Positions 49,115-60,151 are shown, counted from the first letter of the stretch. The stretch is 64,000 nt of DNA from an uncultured Caulobacteraceae bacterium (GCA_903872075.1 CAIQJF010000039.1:1-64000), one strand, 5' to 3'. Notes: generated by a model from the sequence alone, not told the origin. Numbers and translations: made by a program.

Positions 49115-51621
49115 GCCAGCCCCGCCAGCTTGATCGTCGGCCGGGCGTTGGCCCCGCGCAGGAAATAGCGGTCGGCCACGGCGTTGGAGAGGCTCATCAG
49201 CGCGCCTTCCACCTCCGAGACCTTTTCAGGATCGATGTCCCCGGCCAGGGCCGTGTCGATGTTGGTGGAGAGCCGCCGCAGGATCCGGGTCGGCGGCTCC
49301 ATCATCCCGTCGTCCACCAGGGTGGGCAGGGCGGCCATATGCTCTCTCAGCGCCGCGATCTGGAAGGCCACCGAGCGGGTGTTGAACGGATCGAGCACCA
49401 CCATGTCGCGCACCGGCGTCAGGGCGAGCCCCACCAGATAGCGGGCGCGATAGGTGATCTGGCTGTCCGCCAGGTCCAGCAAGAGGTCCAGGTCGTCGAT
49501 GGTCGCATCGTCCGCCGCCAGCACGCGGGTGAAGCGGCAGGTGTTGATTCCCCGCTCGATCCGCCGCCCCATGTCCAGGAACCGCCAGCCCGCCGCCCGG
49601 TTCATGTTCTCCTGCGCCAGCCCCGACAGCGCCGCCAGGATCTGCAGCGAGCTTTCCACCAGCACCAGGGCGTCCGCCTCTGAGTTCAGCTTGCGGGTCT
49701 GATCGGAAAGGCCGTTCTCCAGGTTCAGCAGCAGGGTCCAGAAATCCGCCGACAGCCGCTCGCGCATGCTGGCCGCCGTGCGCCGGGCCTTGCGCACCAG
49801 TGTGATCACGCTGCCCGCGGCCTCCGCGTCGTGCAGGGCCGGTCGCGCGGCGTCCAGGGCCCGGGTGCCCAGCGCCTCTTCGTCCAGGGCGTCCCAGGCG
49901 ATCAGCAGCTCTTCCAGCTTGCTCAGGGTCTCGCCCGCCGAGTGCACGGCGGCCTCTGCGTCCATCAGGCTGGTGCACAGGCTGCGCACCAGGCGAAGGG
50001 TCGCCTCGGCCCGCTCGAGGTAGCGGCCCAGCCAGAACAGGTTGTCGGCCGCGCGGCTGGGCAGATGGCCCAGGATCCGGCGCACCTTCACCTCGTCCTG
50101 ATTGGCCAGCAGGGTCACCCGCTCCACCGGCTTGTCGCCGATCACCCAGACGTCGGCTGTCCGCGCGCCCTCGCCCATGGAGATCGCCCGCACGTCCATC
50201 TGATCGGAGGTGCGGCAGAAGCCCCCGGGCATGATCTTGAAACCCTCCGGCGTGGCGGCCGCATAGACCCGCAGCACGAACGGCGCCGCCTCCAGCCGGT
50301 CGTCGCGCAGCACCGGCATGGTCGACAGGCGCACCACCTCCTGGCCGACGAAGTCCCCCGGCCGGTCTTCCAGACGCGCCAGGAAATCGGCCCGCTCCTG
50401 GCGGCTGAAGTCCGACATCAGCCGGGGAGTCCCGAACGGATCGCCGGGATTGGAGGTGTTGAACGCCGGGGCGATGGCCAGGTCGTCGTGGTTGCGCACC
50501 AGCGCCCGCTCCGCCGCCTGGCCGCACCACCAGGTGGCCACATTGGGCATCTTCAGCTCTTCGCCCAGCAGCCGGCGGCACAGCTTGGGCATGAAGCCCA
50601 GCAGGGCCTTGGACTCCAGCACCCCCGAGCCGGGCATGTTCAGCACCGCCACCCCCCCGGCGCGGATGGCCTCCAGCAGCCCGGGCACGCCCAGCTGCGA
50701 GGCGGCGTTGAGCTCGGCCGGATCGATGAAGTCGGCGTCCACGCGGCGCCACAGCACATCGGCCCGCTTCAGCCCGGCGATGGTGCGCACATAGACAAGC
50801 CCGTCTCGCACCACCAGGTCGTCGCCCTCCACCAGCAGGAAGCCGAGATACCGGGCCAGGTGGGCCTGTTCGAAATAGGTCTCGCTGAACGGTCCCGGCG
50901 TCAGCAGGCAGATGCGCGGATCGACCCGCTGCGCCGACGCCGCCAGGCCCTTGCGCAGGGCGTCGAAGAACGGCGCCAGCCGCTCCACGTTCATGCTGTT
51001 GTAGAGATTGGGATAGGCCCGGGAGAGCACCAGGCGGTTTTCCAGCTCATAGCCGGCGCCGGAGGGGGCCTGGGTGCGGTCGCCCAGCACCCACCACCGC
51101 CCGTCGGGACCCCGCGCCAGATCGGCGGCATAGAGCTGCAGATAGCGCCCGCCCGGCGGCGGCACCCCGCGTAGCGCCCGCACGAAATCCGGACTGCCGG
51201 TCAGGGCCGCGGCGGGCAGGGCGCCTTCGGCCACCAGGGTCGCCTCGCCGTAGATATCCTTCAGCAGGGCTTCCATCAGGGTCGCCCGCTGCTCCACCGC
51301 CGCGGCGATCTTGCTCCATTCGTCCTGGCCCAGGATCAGCGGCACCGGATTGATCGGCCAGCTCCGCTCGTTCTCCTCGCCATAGATCCGGTAGGAGACA
51401 CCCGTGTCGCGGATATGCCGGGTGGCCAGGTTGAACCGGCTGCGGATCTGCCCCGGCGGATAGTCGGCCAACTCGCCCAGGAAGCGCAGCCAGTTGTCGC
51501 GGGGCCGGCCGGTAGGGTCGAACAACTCGTCCGGAATCCCGGGCAGGGTGCGGTAGTCGCGCAGCCAGGCGCTCAGCTGGCCGGCTCCGGCCGGATGCAG
51601 GGGCGCCTGGCTGACGGTCAC
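49111..51621 (-). CDS. Circularly permuted ATP-grasp / alpha-E domain fusion protein
   Basis: An 836-residue two-part protein. Residues 1 to about 490 form the circularly permuted type 2 ATP-grasp domain ([53 protein letters not shown]). Residues from about 515 to the end form the helical alpha-E domain ([22 protein letters not shown]). In many bacteria these are separate adjacent genes. The domain pair is predicted to act in amide-bond formation on a peptide or peptidoglycan-like substrate together with transglutaminase-fold enzymes. Its ATG overlaps the upstream DUF2126 gene and its stop overlaps the transglutaminase gene, each by 4 bp. Confidence 0.92.
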   Translation of the reverse strand: MTVSQAPLHPAGAGQLSAWLRDYRTLPGIPDELFDPTGRPRDNWLRFLGELADYPPGQIRSRFNLATRHIRDTGVSYRIYGEENERSWPINPVPLILGQDEWSKIAAAVEQRATLMEALLKDIYGEATLVAEGALPAAALTGSPDFVRALRGVPPPGGRYLQLYAADLARGPDGRWWVLGDRTQAPSGAGYELENRLVLSRAYPNLYNSMNVERLAPFFDALRKGLAASAQRVDPRICLLTPGPFSETYFEQAHLARYLGFLLVEGDDLVVRDGLVYVRTIAGLKRADVLWRRVDADFIDPAELNAASQLGVPGLLEAIRAGGVAVLNMPGSGVLESKALLGFMPKLCRRLLGEELKMPNVATWWCGQAAERALVRNHDDLAIAPAFNTSNPGDPFGTPRLMSDFSRQERADFLARLEDRPGDFVGQEVVRLSTMPVLRDDRLEAAPFVLRVYAAATPEGFKIMPGGFCRTSDQMDVRAISMGEGARTADVWVIGDKPVERVTLLANQDEVKVRRILGHLPSRAADNLFWLGRYLERAEATLRLVRSLCTSLMDAEAAVHSAGETLSKLEELLIAWDALDEEALGTRALDAARPALHDAEAAGSVITLVRKARRTAASMRERLSADFWTLLLNLENGLSDQTRKLNSEADALVLVESSLQILAALSGLAQENMNRAAGWRFLDMGRRIERGINTCRFTRVLAADDATIDDLDLLLDLADSQITYRARYLVGLALTPVRDMVVLDPFNTRSVAFQIAALREHMAALPTLVDDGMMEPPTRILRRLSTNIDTALAGDIDPEKVSEVEGALMSLSNAVADRYFLRGANARPTIKLAGLA

Positions 51622-54600
51622 GGCGGCGCCGTCCGCAAATCCAGAGTCATGGGAAACTCTGTCCGGCCGGGCTCGTCGGGCAGGTCGATGTGGCCAGGGG
51701 TGTGGCCGTGCGGGGCGAAGCGGGCCTTGCGGCGCGCCTCGGCCTCATAGGCGTTCACCGGCATGGTCTCATAGTTACGTCCCCCCGGATGGGCCACGTG
51801 ATAGACGCAGCCCCCCAGCGACCGCCGCGCGCCCCGGTCGATCACGTCGAAGGTGAGCGGAGCGTCGATGGGCAAGGTGGGATGCAGTCCGCTGGCCAGT
51901 TTCCAGGCCTTGTAGCGCACCCCCGCCACCGCCTCCATGGAAACACCGGTGGGGGTCATGGGCAGGGCCCGGCCGTTGCAGGTGATGATGTGGCGATCGG
52001 GGTGGAAGCCTGTCGCCTTGATCTGCAGCCGCTCGATCGAGGAGTCCACGAACCGCACCGTGCCGGAGCCGGTGGGCTCATCGCCCATCACATGCCAGGG
52101 CTCCAGGGCGTGACGAATCTCCAGCCCGACGCCGCCGTACTTGACGGTTCCGTGCACCGGGAAGCGGAACGCGCGCTGGGCCTCGAACCATTTGGGATCG
52201 AAGGCGTAGCCGGCCTCGGCCAGGTCGGTGAGCACCGTCTGGAAATCCTCCCAGACGAAATGCTCAAGCATGAAGCGGTCGTGCAGGGCCGTGCCCCAGC
52301 GGACCAGGGCTCCGGTCTGCGGCTCGCGCCAGAACCAGGCGATCATCGCCCGGATCAGCAGCTGCTGGGCCAGGTTCATCCGCGCGTCCGGCGGCATCTC
52401 GAAGCCGCGGAACTCCAGCAGGCCCAGCCGCCCGGTGGGTCCGTCGGGGCTGAACAGCTTGTCGATGCAGATCTCGGTGCGGTGGGTGTTGCCGGCCACG
52501 TCGATCAGCAGGTTGCGCAGCAGCCGGTCCACCAGCCACGGAGCCGGCGGTTCGCCCTCGCCCTCGGCCGGGATCATGGACAGGGCGATATCCAGCTCAT
52601 AGAGGGCGTCGTGCCGCGCCTCGTCCACCCGCGGCGCCTGGCTGGTGGGCCCGATGAACAGGCCCGAGAACAGGTAGGAGAGCGAGGGATGCCGCTGCCA
52701 GTAGAGCAGCAGGCTCTTGAGCACATCCGGCCGGCGCAGGAACGGCGAATTCTCCGGCTTCGCCCCTCCCACCACCACATGCGCCCCGCCGCCGGTGCCC
52801 GTGTGCCGCCCGTCGACCATGAACTTGTCGGCCGTCAGGCGGCAGGCGCGGGCGTCCTCATAGAGCCCCGCGGTGATCTCCACCGCCTCGGCCCAGGACG
52901 CCGCCGGCTGGACATTGACCTCGATCACGCCCGGGTCGGGTGTCACCTTCAGCACCGCCAGGCGCGGATCGTCCGGCGGGGTATAGCCCTCGATCCGGAT
53001 CGGCTGTCCGGCCCCGGCCACCTCGATATGGGCGATCAGCTCCAGCCAGTCCTCCAGCCGCGCCACCGGCGGCATGAACACATAGATGTAGCCGCCGCGC
53101 GCCTCGACGGTCAGGGCGGTGCGCACCGGCCTGGCCCGCGCCGCCGCCTTCTGCGCCCGGCTGAGCGCCTTTCGCATGGGCGGGCCGGCCTTGGCCGCCG
53201 CATAGATCGCGTCATAGAGCGGCGTGGTGTCTGGCAGGGTGCTGGGGTCGGGCGGGACGATGTTGGGATAGTCGTCGGGCGAGAGTAGCGGCAGGCTGTC
53301 GAACGGCAGGCGCAGGCCCACCGGCGAGTCGCCGGGAACCAGATGGAGCCCGCCGCGGCGGAACACCCAGGCCTCGCTCAGCCAGCCGTCGCCCTCCGCG
53401 CCGCCGAACGCCCGGCGCAGCGGCATCACATAGCCCACCGGCTTCGAAAGCCCCCCGGAGATGGCCCGCACCAGGGTCTGCCGGCCCTTGGGATCGTCCA
53501 GGTCGATGTCGGCGACAGACAGATTTTCCGGCAAGTCGTTCTCGGCCTTGATCCAGTGCAGCGGATCCTCCCGCGCCTCCAGGATCAGCTCCGGCTCGAT
53601 CTCCAGGGCGATGGCCAGGCGGATGGCGAAGGCCTTGGCGTCGGCGGCGGCGGCGGGAACCGCATCGTCCGCGGCCGGCGCCCCGCGCCAGACCGGCTGG
53701 CCGTCGCGGCGCCAGTAGAGTCCCAGGGCCCAGCGGGGCAGGGGCTCGCCCGGGTACCACTTACCCTGGCCGTGGTGGGTCAGGCCGCCGGGACCGAAGC
53801 GGTCGCGCAAGCGATTGAGCAGGGTCTCGCCCAGGGCGTATTTCGTCGGCCCCACGGCGGCGGTGTTCCATTCGGCCGCCTCGCGGTCGTCCAGGGAGAC
53901 GAAGGTCGGCTCCCCGCCCATGGTCAGGCGCACGTCCTGCGCCAGCAGGTCGGTCTCCACCGCCTCGCCCAGCTCGACTAGTTCGGCCCAGCCTTCCTCC
54001 TCGAAGGGGGCGGTGATCCGCGTCGCCTGGGCCACGCGGGTGACGGTCATCTCGAAGTCGAATTCGCTGGCCCGGTTGCTCGCCACCCCGATGATCGCCG
54101 CGGCCGAGCGATAGTGCGGGGCCGCCGCCAGGGGCAGATGGCCCTCGCCGCACAGCAGGCCCGAGGTGGCGTCAAGGCCGATCCAGCCCGCCCCCGGCAC
54201 ATAGACCTCCGCCCAGGCGTGCAGATCGGTGAAGTCGGTGCGGGTGCCCAGCGGCCCCTCGATGGGGTCGATGTCGGCCTTCAGCTGGATCAGATAGCCC
54301 GACACGAACCGGGCCGCGAGACCCAGCTTTCGGAACATCTGCACCAGCAGCCAGGCGCTGTCCCGGCACGAGCCCGAGCCCAGACCCAAGGTCTCGTCCG
54401 GGCTCTGCACCCCAGGTTCCAGTCGCACCACATAGGAGACCTTGCTGGACACCTGGGCGTTGAGACCCACCAGGAAATTGACCGTGGTCAGGCCGGTGGG
54501 ATCGAGCCCGGCCACAGCCTCGGCCAGCAGCGGCCCGTCCTCGTCCACGGCGAAATAGGCCGCCAGGTCGCGGGCCATGTCGTCCGGATAGGTGAAGGGG

Positions 54601-54905
54601 AAGTGCTCGGCCCAGGGTTCGACGAAGAAGTCGAAGGGATTGATCACCGTCATGTCGGCGGTGAGATCGACCTCGACGCTGAACTCTGTCGTCCGCTCGG
54701 GGAACACCACCCGCGCCAGCCACGAGCCGTGCGGGTCCTGCTGCCAGTTGATGAAGTGGGCCGAGGGCGTGATCTTGAGCGAATAGCTCGGGATCAAGGT
54801 GCGGCAATGGGGCGCCGGCCGCAGGCGGATGGTCTGCGGCCCCAGCTCGGTCAGCTGGTCATAACGGTAGCGCGTGACGTGATGGAGAGCGGCGAGGACC
54901 GACAG
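51618..54905 (-). CDS. DUF2126/transglutaminase domain protein, probable CTG start
   Basis: A large protein of about 1,095 residues. An N-terminal beta domain and transglutaminase core come first (Cys in [16 protein letters not shown], His in [10 protein letters not shown], Asp in IGLDATSG). The long DUF2126 region follows ([47 protein letters not shown]). Conserved family text ([20 protein letters not shown]) continues upstream of the nearest ordinary start, a TTG at 54797. The only candidate that includes it is CTG at 54903-54905, with GGAG six bases upstream, so the gene is extended to there. First gene of the operon with the ATP-grasp/alpha-E protein and transglutaminase. Confidence 0.85.
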   Translation of the reverse strand: MSVLAALHHVTRYRYDQLTELGPQTIRLRPAPHCRTLIPSYSLKITPSAHFINWQQDPHGSWLARVVFPERTTEFSVEVDLTADMTVINPFDFFVEPWAEHFPFTYPDDMARDLAAYFAVDEDGPLLAEAVAGLDPTGLTTVNFLVGLNAQVSSKVSYVVRLEPGVQSPDETLGLGSGSCRDSAWLLVQMFRKLGLAARFVSGYLIQLKADIDPIEGPLGTRTDFTDLHAWAEVYVPGAGWIGLDATSGLLCGEGHLPLAAAPHYRSAAAIIGVASNRASEFDFEMTVTRVAQATRITAPFEEEGWAELVELGEAVETDLLAQDVRLTMGGEPTFVSLDDREAAEWNTAAVGPTKYALGETLLNRLRDRFGPGGLTHHGQGKWYPGEPLPRWALGLYWRRDGQPVWRGAPAADDAVPAAAADAKAFAIRLAIALEIEPELILEAREDPLHWIKAENDLPENLSVADIDLDDPKGRQTLVRAISGGLSKPVGYVMPLRRAFGGAEGDGWLSEAWVFRRGGLHLVPGDSPVGLRLPFDSLPLLSPDDYPNIVPPDPSTLPDTTPLYDAIYAAAKAGPPMRKALSRAQKAAARARPVRTALTVEARGGYIYVFMPPVARLEDWLELIAHIEVAGAGQPIRIEGYTPPDDPRLAVLKVTPDPGVIEVNVQPAASWAEAVEITAGLYEDARACRLTADKFMVDGRHTGTGGGAHVVVGGAKPENSPFLRRPDVLKSLLLYWQRHPSLSYLFSGLFIGPTSQAPRVDEARHDALYELDIALSMIPAEGEGEPPAPWLVDRLLRNLLIDVAGNTHRTEICIDKLFSPDGPTGRLGLLEFRGFEMPPDARMNLAQQLLIRAMIAWFWREPQTGALVRWGTALHDRFMLEHFVWEDFQTVLTDLAEAGYAFDPKWFEAQRAFRFPVHGTVKYGGVGLEIRHALEPWHVMGDEPTGSGTVRFVDSSIERLQIKATGFHPDRHIITCNGRALPMTPTGVSMEAVAGVRYKAWKLASGLHPTLPIDAPLTFDVIDRGARRSLGGCVYHVAHPGGRNYETMPVNAYEAEARRKARFAPHGHTPGHIDLPDEPGRTEFPMTLDLRTAPP

Positions 54906-55049
54906 GGGAGGCTCCAGTCTGGGTGGCCGGGAGTTTGTTTTTCAAGGCGTTACAGGTCGGCGCCCCCCACCCACAAGGCCCGTGAAAGCGTCGCCGCGAA
55001 ATCAGGCAGGTTTGCCGCCTTTCCAGGCGCCGCGCCCGGCGGACGACTT

Positions 55050-55940
55050 TCAGGCCGCGTGCGCCGCCACACTGTTCAGCCAGCCGATCAGATCGGCGGT
55101 CACCTCGTCGCGGTTGGTCTCGTTGAACATCTCGTGGCGCCCGCCTGGGTAGACCCGATGGTCGATGTGGCTGAGGCCGGCGTTGCGATAGCTCTCGATC
55201 AGGGCCGTGGCGAAGGCCTGGCCGGGGCCGTTTACCGGATCGAACTCGCCGGAGATCACATAGACCGGCAGGTCGCCGCGCACCTCGCGCAGCCGCGGAT
55301 CGGTCCGCGCGGTCGAGGCCGTCTGGAAGATCGAGGCCATGGCCGCGTCGGCCAGGGGGAAGCCGCACAGCGGGTCATCGACATAGAGATCGACCTCGGC
55401 CTCGTCGCGGCTCAGCCAGTCGAAGTCGGTGCGGGCCGGGGCGAAGGGCGCGTTCATGGCTCCAGGGCCGGCGGGCGCCCCGGCGCTGGCCATGGCCTCC
55501 AGCATCGTGTCCACCGCCGCCGTGCCCGACAGGGCCAGGCCCGCCAGCTGTTCGTGATGGGCCAGCAGATAGAGCTGGGCGGCGAAGGAGCCCATGGAGT
55601 GCCCGAGCAGGATCAGCGGCGATCCCGGCAGCTCCGCCTGGGCGACGCGCGACAGGGCGGCCATGTCGGCCACCAGGGCGGGAAACCCGTCCGGTCCGAA
55701 CTCGCCCAGACCATGTGCGGCGGCTGACGCGCCGTGGCCGCGGTGGTCGTTGGCGAATACGGCGTAACCCGCGTCGGTGAGGGCGTTGATGACGCGGCGA
55801 TAGCGGTTGATGTGCTCGGCCATGCCATGGGCGATCTGGACGATGGCGCGGGGCTTGCCAGGGGGAACGGCCTTGTAGGCCGTGATCCGCACGCCATCGT
55901 CGGCGGCGAGGGCGAAGGCGGTGATCGGCGAGGCGGGCAT
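55050..55940 (-). CDS. Alpha/beta hydrolase, monoacylglycerol-lipase/lysophospholipase type
   Basis: A 296-residue serine hydrolase. The nucleophile is S115 in GHSMGSF, Asp lies in ISGEFDPVNG and His in PGGRHEMFNE. The early VQIAHGMAEHINRY and DHRGHGAS are typical of the monoglyceride-lipase/PldB group. It should hydrolyse ester bonds of lipids or similar small esters, perhaps products of the Baeyer-Villiger enzyme, but no operon ties it to that gene. No signal peptide. Divergent from the FMN glutamate-synthase-like gene. Confidence 0.9.
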   Translation of the reverse strand: MPASPITAFALAADDGVRITAYKAVPPGKPRAIVQIAHGMAEHINRYRRVINALTDAGYAVFANDHRGHGASAAAHGLGEFGPDGFPALVADMAALSRVAQAELPGSPLILLGHSMGSFAAQLYLLAHHEQLAGLALSGTAAVDTMLEAMASAGAPAGPGAMNAPFAPARTDFDWLSRDEAEVDLYVDDPLCGFPLADAAMASIFQTASTARTDPRLREVRGDLPVYVISGEFDPVNGPGQAFATALIESYRNAGLSHIDHRVYPGGRHEMFNETNRDEVTADLIGWLNSVAAHAA

Positions 55941-56033
55941 GGGGAATCTCCGCGCCCATATGGCGGCAAAGCCCGGCGCGGCGCCAGGGGTTGAAGGTTT
56001 CCGCGGGCTGGCGCGCGTGCTTTAACTTCGGCC

Positions 56034-57650
56034 ATGGCCAGACCGCTGCTCCCGCCGCCCGGACGCTATCTTGTCTTCGGCCTGTGTATTCTCTGCCTGA
56101 TCCTGAGCGTGGGGATCGGCGCGGCCGGTGAGGGCTGGGCCTGGCTGGCGGCGATCCCGTTCGCGATCCTCACCGTTCTGGGCCTGCGCGATCTCGGCCA
56201 GGTCAAGCATTCGATCCAGCGCAACTATCCGGTCATTGGCCACATCCGCTGGTGGGTCGAGGCGGTGCGTCCGGAGATCCGCCAGTATCTGATCGAGGCC
56301 GACGAGGAGGCCGCCCCGTTCTCGCGCAGCCAGCGCGGCCTCGTCTACGACCGCGCCAAGGGCAAGGTGGGCGAGCAGCCGTTCGGGACCCTTCATGACG
56401 CCTATGCTGACGGCTATGAGTTCATCGGCCACTCGACCGCCCCGGCCATCCCCGCCGACCCGGCCAGCTTCCGCATCACCATCGGAGGGCCCGACTGCGC
56501 GAAGCCCTACAGCGGCTCGGTGTTCAACATCTCGGCCATGAGCTTCGGGGCGCTGAGCGCCAACGCCATCCGGGCCCTGAACGCCGGCGCCAAGCGGGGC
56601 GGCTTCAGCCACGACACGGGGGAAGGGAGCCTCTCGCCCTATCATCAGGAAATGGGCGGAGACATCGTCTGGGAGATTGGCAGCGGCTATTTCGGCTGCC
56701 GCACCGACGACGGCAGGTTCGATCCGGAGCGCTTCGCCGAACGCGCCGCTCTCGATCAGGTCAAGATGATCGAGATCAAGCTCAGCCAGGGCGCCAAGCC
56801 CGGCCACGGCGGGGTCCTGCCGGCCCCCAAGGTCACACCCGAGATCGCCGCCACCCGCGGCGTGCCCATGGGCCGCGACTGCGTCTCGCCATCTCGCCAT
56901 TCGGCCTTCTCCACGCCGCTGGAGCTGATGGATTTCATCGTCACCCTGCGCCGCCTCTCCGGCGGCAAGCCGGTGGGCTTCAAGCTCTGTCTCGGCCATC
57001 CCTGGGAATTCATGGCCATCGTCAAGGCCATGCTGGAGGCGAAGGTCACCCCGGATTTCATCGTTGTGGACGGGACCGAGGGCGGCACCGGCGCGGCCCC
57101 CACGGAGTTCTCCGACCATGTGGGCGTGCCCATGCGCGAGGGCCTGCTGTTTGTGCACAACACCCTGGTCGGCGCCAAACTGCGCGACCGCATCAAGATC
57201 GGCGTGGCCGGCAAGATCGTCAGCGCCTTCGACATCGTCAGCGTCCTGGCCATCGGCGCCGACTGGGCCAACTCGGCCCGGGGCTTCATGTTCGCCCTGG
57301 GCTGCGTGCAGTCCCGCTCCTGCAACACCAACCGCTGCCCCACGGGCGTGGCCACCCAGGACCCGGGCCGCCAGGGCGCTCTGGTGGTGCCGGACAAGGC
57401 CGAGCGGGTGTTCAACTTCCACGCCCTGACCCTGCACGCGCTCTCCGAGATGCTGGCCGCCGCCGGCCTCGAACACCCCGACGAGGTCAAGCCGCACCAC
57501 CTCGCCCGCCGGATCAGCGCCACGGAAATCCGCCTGTTCAGCGAGATTCACACCTTCCTGGAACCCGGCGACCTGCTGGACGGCGGCGCCCCGCCCGGGC
57601 TCTATGGCGACAACTGGCGGCGCGCCAAGGCGTCGACCTTCAACCATTAG
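56034..57650 (+). CDS. FMN-binding glutamate synthase family protein, membrane-anchored
   Basis: A 538-residue protein. Two N-terminal transmembrane helices (about 12-32 and 34-50) precede a GltS-like FMN TIM barrel with FNISAMSFGALSANAI, KPGHGGVLP, VVDGTEGGTGAAP, IGVAGKIVSAFD and a cysteine cluster CNTNRCPTG. These are the [3Fe-4S]/FMN elements of the glutamate-synthase central domain, here without the amidotransferase domain. Stand-alone versions have unclear activity; ammonium-dependent glutamate formation or another FMN redox reaction is possible. It precedes the CoA catabolic operon by 15 bp. Confidence 0.9.
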   Translation: MARPLLPPPGRYLVFGLCILCLILSVGIGAAGEGWAWLAAIPFAILTVLGLRDLGQVKHSIQRNYPVIGHIRWWVEAVRPEIRQYLIEADEEAAPFSRSQRGLVYDRAKGKVGEQPFGTLHDAYADGYEFIGHSTAPAIPADPASFRITIGGPDCAKPYSGSVFNISAMSFGALSANAIRALNAGAKRGGFSHDTGEGSLSPYHQEMGGDIVWEIGSGYFGCRTDDGRFDPERFAERAALDQVKMIEIKLSQGAKPGHGGVLPAPKVTPEIAATRGVPMGRDCVSPSRHSAFSTPLELMDFIVTLRRLSGGKPVGFKLCLGHPWEFMAIVKAMLEAKVTPDFIVVDGTEGGTGAAPTEFSDHVGVPMREGLLFVHNTLVGAKLRDRIKIGVAGKIVSAFDIVSVLAIGADWANSARGFMFALGCVQSRSCNTNRCPTGVATQDPGRQGALVVPDKAERVFNFHALTLHALSEMLAAAGLEHPDEVKPHHLARRISATEIRLFSEIHTFLEPGDLLDGGAPPGLYGDNWRRAKASTFNH

Positions 57651-57665
57651 GGACCGTTAGCGCCG

Positions 57666-58466
57666 ATGAGCGACGACCATATTTCCTATGAAAGGCGCGG
57701 CCGTCTGGGCCTCGTGCGTCTCGAACGCCCCGAGGCGCTCAACGCCCTGACCATGCCGATGATCGCGGGGATCGAGCGGCTGGTGCGCGCCGCCGAGGCC
57801 GATCCGGAGGTTTTCGCCATCTGCATCACCGGGGCGGGGCGGGGGTTCTGCGCCGGACTCGATATGAGCGTCCTGGCCGATCACGCCGCCGGCCGCGCCC
57901 CAGAGGCGCGCGAGCGCTCGCCGCGCGAGGCGATGATGTTCAGCTTCCTGGCCGAGGTGACCAAGCCGGTGATCGCCGCCGTCAATGGCGTCGGGGCCGG
58001 CGGCGGGTTCATCCTGGCGATGATGTGCGACCTGCGCTTCTGGTCCGAGGAGGCGAGCCTGATCACGGTCTTCTCGCGCCGGGGCCTGATCGCCGAACAC
58101 GGCGCCAGCTGGGTGCTGCCGCGCCTGGTCGGCCTCAGCCGCGCCCTCGATCTGTTGTGGAGCTCGCGTAAGGTCGAGGCGGCCGAGGCGTACCGCATCG
58201 GCCTGGCCGACCGGGTGGTTCCGGGCGCCGACCTGATCGCTGCGGTGGAGGTCTATGTGGCCGACATGGCCGCGACGGTCTCGCCCAAGGCCGTGGCCGT
58301 GATGAAGGCCCAGGTGCTGGGCGCCGTCGCCCAGACCTTCGACGAGGCCGCCGCGGTCACCGCGCCCGTGATGGCGCAGGCTCTGGCCCATCCCGACGCC
58401 GCCGAGGGCGCGGCCTCCTTCGTGCAGCGCCGCCCGCCGGCCTTCGCGCCCTGGCCGGAACCTTAA
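57666..58466 (+). CDS. Enoyl-CoA hydratase/isomerase family protein
   Basis: A 266-residue crotonase. The oxyanion-hole segments are GRGFCAGLDMSVL and NGVGAGGGFILAMMCDLRF; the SRRGLIAEHGASWVLPRLVG region marks a subfamily with Glu-His near the active site. It hydrates or isomerises enoyl-CoA thioesters. It follows the FMN protein by 15 bp and begins a run of CoA-related genes. The exact substrate is open. Confidence 0.93.
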   Translation: MSDDHISYERRGRLGLVRLERPEALNALTMPMIAGIERLVRAAEADPEVFAICITGAGRGFCAGLDMSVLADHAAGRAPEARERSPREAMMFSFLAEVTKPVIAAVNGVGAGGGFILAMMCDLRFWSEEASLITVFSRRGLIAEHGASWVLPRLVGLSRALDLLWSSRKVEAAEAYRIGLADRVVPGADLIAAVEVYVADMAATVSPKAVAVMKAQVLGAVAQTFDEAAAVTAPVMAQALAHPDAAEGAASFVQRRPPAFAPWPEP

Positions 58467-58565
58467 GTCTTCGTCTCATCCGGGAGGCTACGGACCTTGC
58501 CGCCGCAGGGGGGCGCCGCCTAAGGTCCGGCCGCGCCGGCGCAGACCGGCCTGGGAGAGATTTGC

Positions 58566-59357
58566 GTGAGCCAGACCTATGAGACCCTGCTGGTCGACCG
58601 TCAGGGCGCCGTCGCCACCGTCAGCCTGAACCGTCCCGACAAGCGCAACAGCATCGGCGGGGCAATGATGGTCGAGCTCTATGAGGCTCTTCGCGCCATC
58701 GCCGCCGACGGCGAGATCCGGGTGGTGGTTCTGCGGGGGCAGGGCGCCGACTTCTGCCCCGGCGCCGACATCAAGCATTACGGCGGCTCCGACGCCGCCC
58801 CGGCCCGGCCGGCCTGGTCGAGCACGCGCGAGTTCGACGTGGCTGTGATGCTGCATGAGATGAGCGCCGTGACCATCGCGGCCATCAGCGGCGCCTGCGC
58901 CGGGGCCGGATTCGGCTGGGCCTGCGCCTGCGATCTGCGCCTCGCCTCGGAGACCGCCAAGTTCAACACCGCGTTCCTGGACGTGGGCGTGGGCGGCGAC
59001 ATGGGCGGGCCCTGGACCCTGCCGCGGCTGGTGGGCGCGGCCAAGGCGCGCGAGCTCTATTTCCTGCCCGGCAAGTTCGACGCGGCGGAGGCCTATCGCA
59101 TCGGCCTGGTCGCCCGCGTCGCGGCGGCCGGCGACTTCGAGGCCGAGCTCTCGGCCCTGACCGCCCGCCTGGCCCGCGCCGCGCCGCTGGCCATCAGGAC
59201 CATGAAGGCCAATTTCCTCGCCGCCGAGAAGATGGGCTTTTCCGACTACATCGCCCTGGAGAGCGAGAAGCACATGCGCCTCTTCCAGACCGAGGACACC
59301 ACCGAGGCCTTCAAGGCCTTCGTCGAAAAACGCGCGCCCGTCTTCAAGGGCCGCTGA
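58566..59357 (+). CDS. Enoyl-CoA hydratase/isomerase family protein (second)
   Basis: A 263-residue crotonase starting at GTG, after GGGAGAG. CoA-binding and oxyanion-hole text: NRPDKRNSIGG, GADFCPGADIKHYGG and SGACAGAGFGWACACDLRLA. The catalytic-loop region DVGVGGDMGGPWTLPRLVG lacks the usual paired Glu of hydratases, having Asp/Gly instead, so isomerase, hydrolase or other crotonase chemistry is possible. It is 99 bp after the first crotonase and not a close copy. Confidence 0.92.
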   Translation: MSQTYETLLVDRQGAVATVSLNRPDKRNSIGGAMMVELYEALRAIAADGEIRVVVLRGQGADFCPGADIKHYGGSDAAPARPAWSSTREFDVAVMLHEMSAVTIAAISGACAGAGFGWACACDLRLASETAKFNTAFLDVGVGGDMGGPWTLPRLVGAAKARELYFLPGKFDAAEAYRIGLVARVAAAGDFEAELSALTARLARAAPLAIRTMKANFLAAEKMGFSDYIALESEKHMRLFQTEDTTEAFKAFVEKRAPVFKGR

Positions 59358-59392
59358 ACCCACCCCTCCCGCACCCGGAACACGAGACCCCC

Positions 59393-60151
59393 ATGCGCCT
59401 CAGACAGATCGCCCTGGTCGCCGCCGACCTCGATCCCGTCGTCCATCAGTTCGCCGCCGTGTTCGGCCTGAAGGTCGCCTACAACGACCCTGGCGTCGGC
59501 CACTACGGCTTGAAGAACGCGGTGATGTCGGCCGGCGACGGCTTCCTGGAGGTGGTGCAGCCCATCGCCGAGGGCGCCTCGGCCGGGCGTTTCCTGGCCA
59601 AGCGGGGCGGCGACGCCGGCTATATGGTCATCGTCCAGACCGCCGACGCGCTGGCCCACCGGGCCCGGGTCGAGGCCCTGGGCGTGCGGGTGGTCGATAA
59701 GATCGAGAGCCGGACCTACACCACCTCGCATTTCCATCCGCTCGACACCGGCGGCATGCTGCTCTCCATCGATCAGCAGCGCACCACCGAGGACTATCTC
59801 GACCCCTATGGCGACTGGATGCCGGCCGGCCCTGGCTGGCGCGAGACGCGAACGGGTACGGTGCTAGGGCTGGAGGGGATCACCCTCCGCAATCCCGACC
59901 CCGAGGCCCTGGCGGCCCTGTGGTCGAAGCTGCTCGACACCGCGCCCGATCCGAAGGACCCGCTGCGCCTGCCGCTGGAGCGCGGCGAGATCCGCTTCTG
60001 CGAGGGCGACGGGCCGATGACCTGGATCTCCCGGGTCGATCTGAAAGTGGCGGATCAGAAGGACGTGCTCGACCGCGCCCGCGCCGACCGCCTGGACGTG
60101 GACGAGGACGGCGTGCTGATCGGCGGCGTCCGGTTCCGGCCCGTCTCATGA
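59393..60151 (+). CDS. VOC family (glyoxalase/dioxygenase fold) protein
   Basis: A 252-residue protein with two VOC modules. The first begins LRQIALVAADLDPVVHQFAAVFG, the second GLEGITLRNPDPEALAALWSK. His and Glu residues that could bind metal are present in the first module (SHFHPLDTGGMLLSI) but the full ligand set is not certain. Possible reactions include lyase, epimerase or dioxygenase steps on a CoA-pathway intermediate. Its stop overlaps the phosphotransferase start (ATGA). Confidence 0.88.
   Translation: MRLRQIALVAADLDPVVHQFAAVFGLKVAYNDPGVGHYGLKNAVMSAGDGFLEVVQPIAEGASAGRFLAKRGGDAGYMVIVQTADALAHRARVEALGVRVVDKIESRTYTTSHFHPLDTGGMLLSIDQQRTTEDYLDPYGDWMPAGPGWRETRTGTVLGLEGITLRNPDPEALAALWSKLLDTAPDPKDPLRLPLERGEIRFCEGDGPMTWISRVDLKVADQKDVLDRARADRLDVDEDGVLIGGVRFRPVS

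Noticed and set aside
54483..54496. Near match to an FNR-type site (TTGAC-N4-GTCAG)
   Set aside because: One mismatch and located inside the DUF2126 coding sequence, away from any promoter.
54795..54797. TTG as the start of the DUF2126 gene
   Set aside because: It removes 36 conserved N-terminal residues; CTG at 54903-54905 with a ribosome site explains the data better.
56022..57647. 541-residue minus-strand frame opposite the FMN glutamate-synthase-like gene
   Set aside because: Pure shadow; the plus-strand protein has FMN and Cys-cluster motifs.
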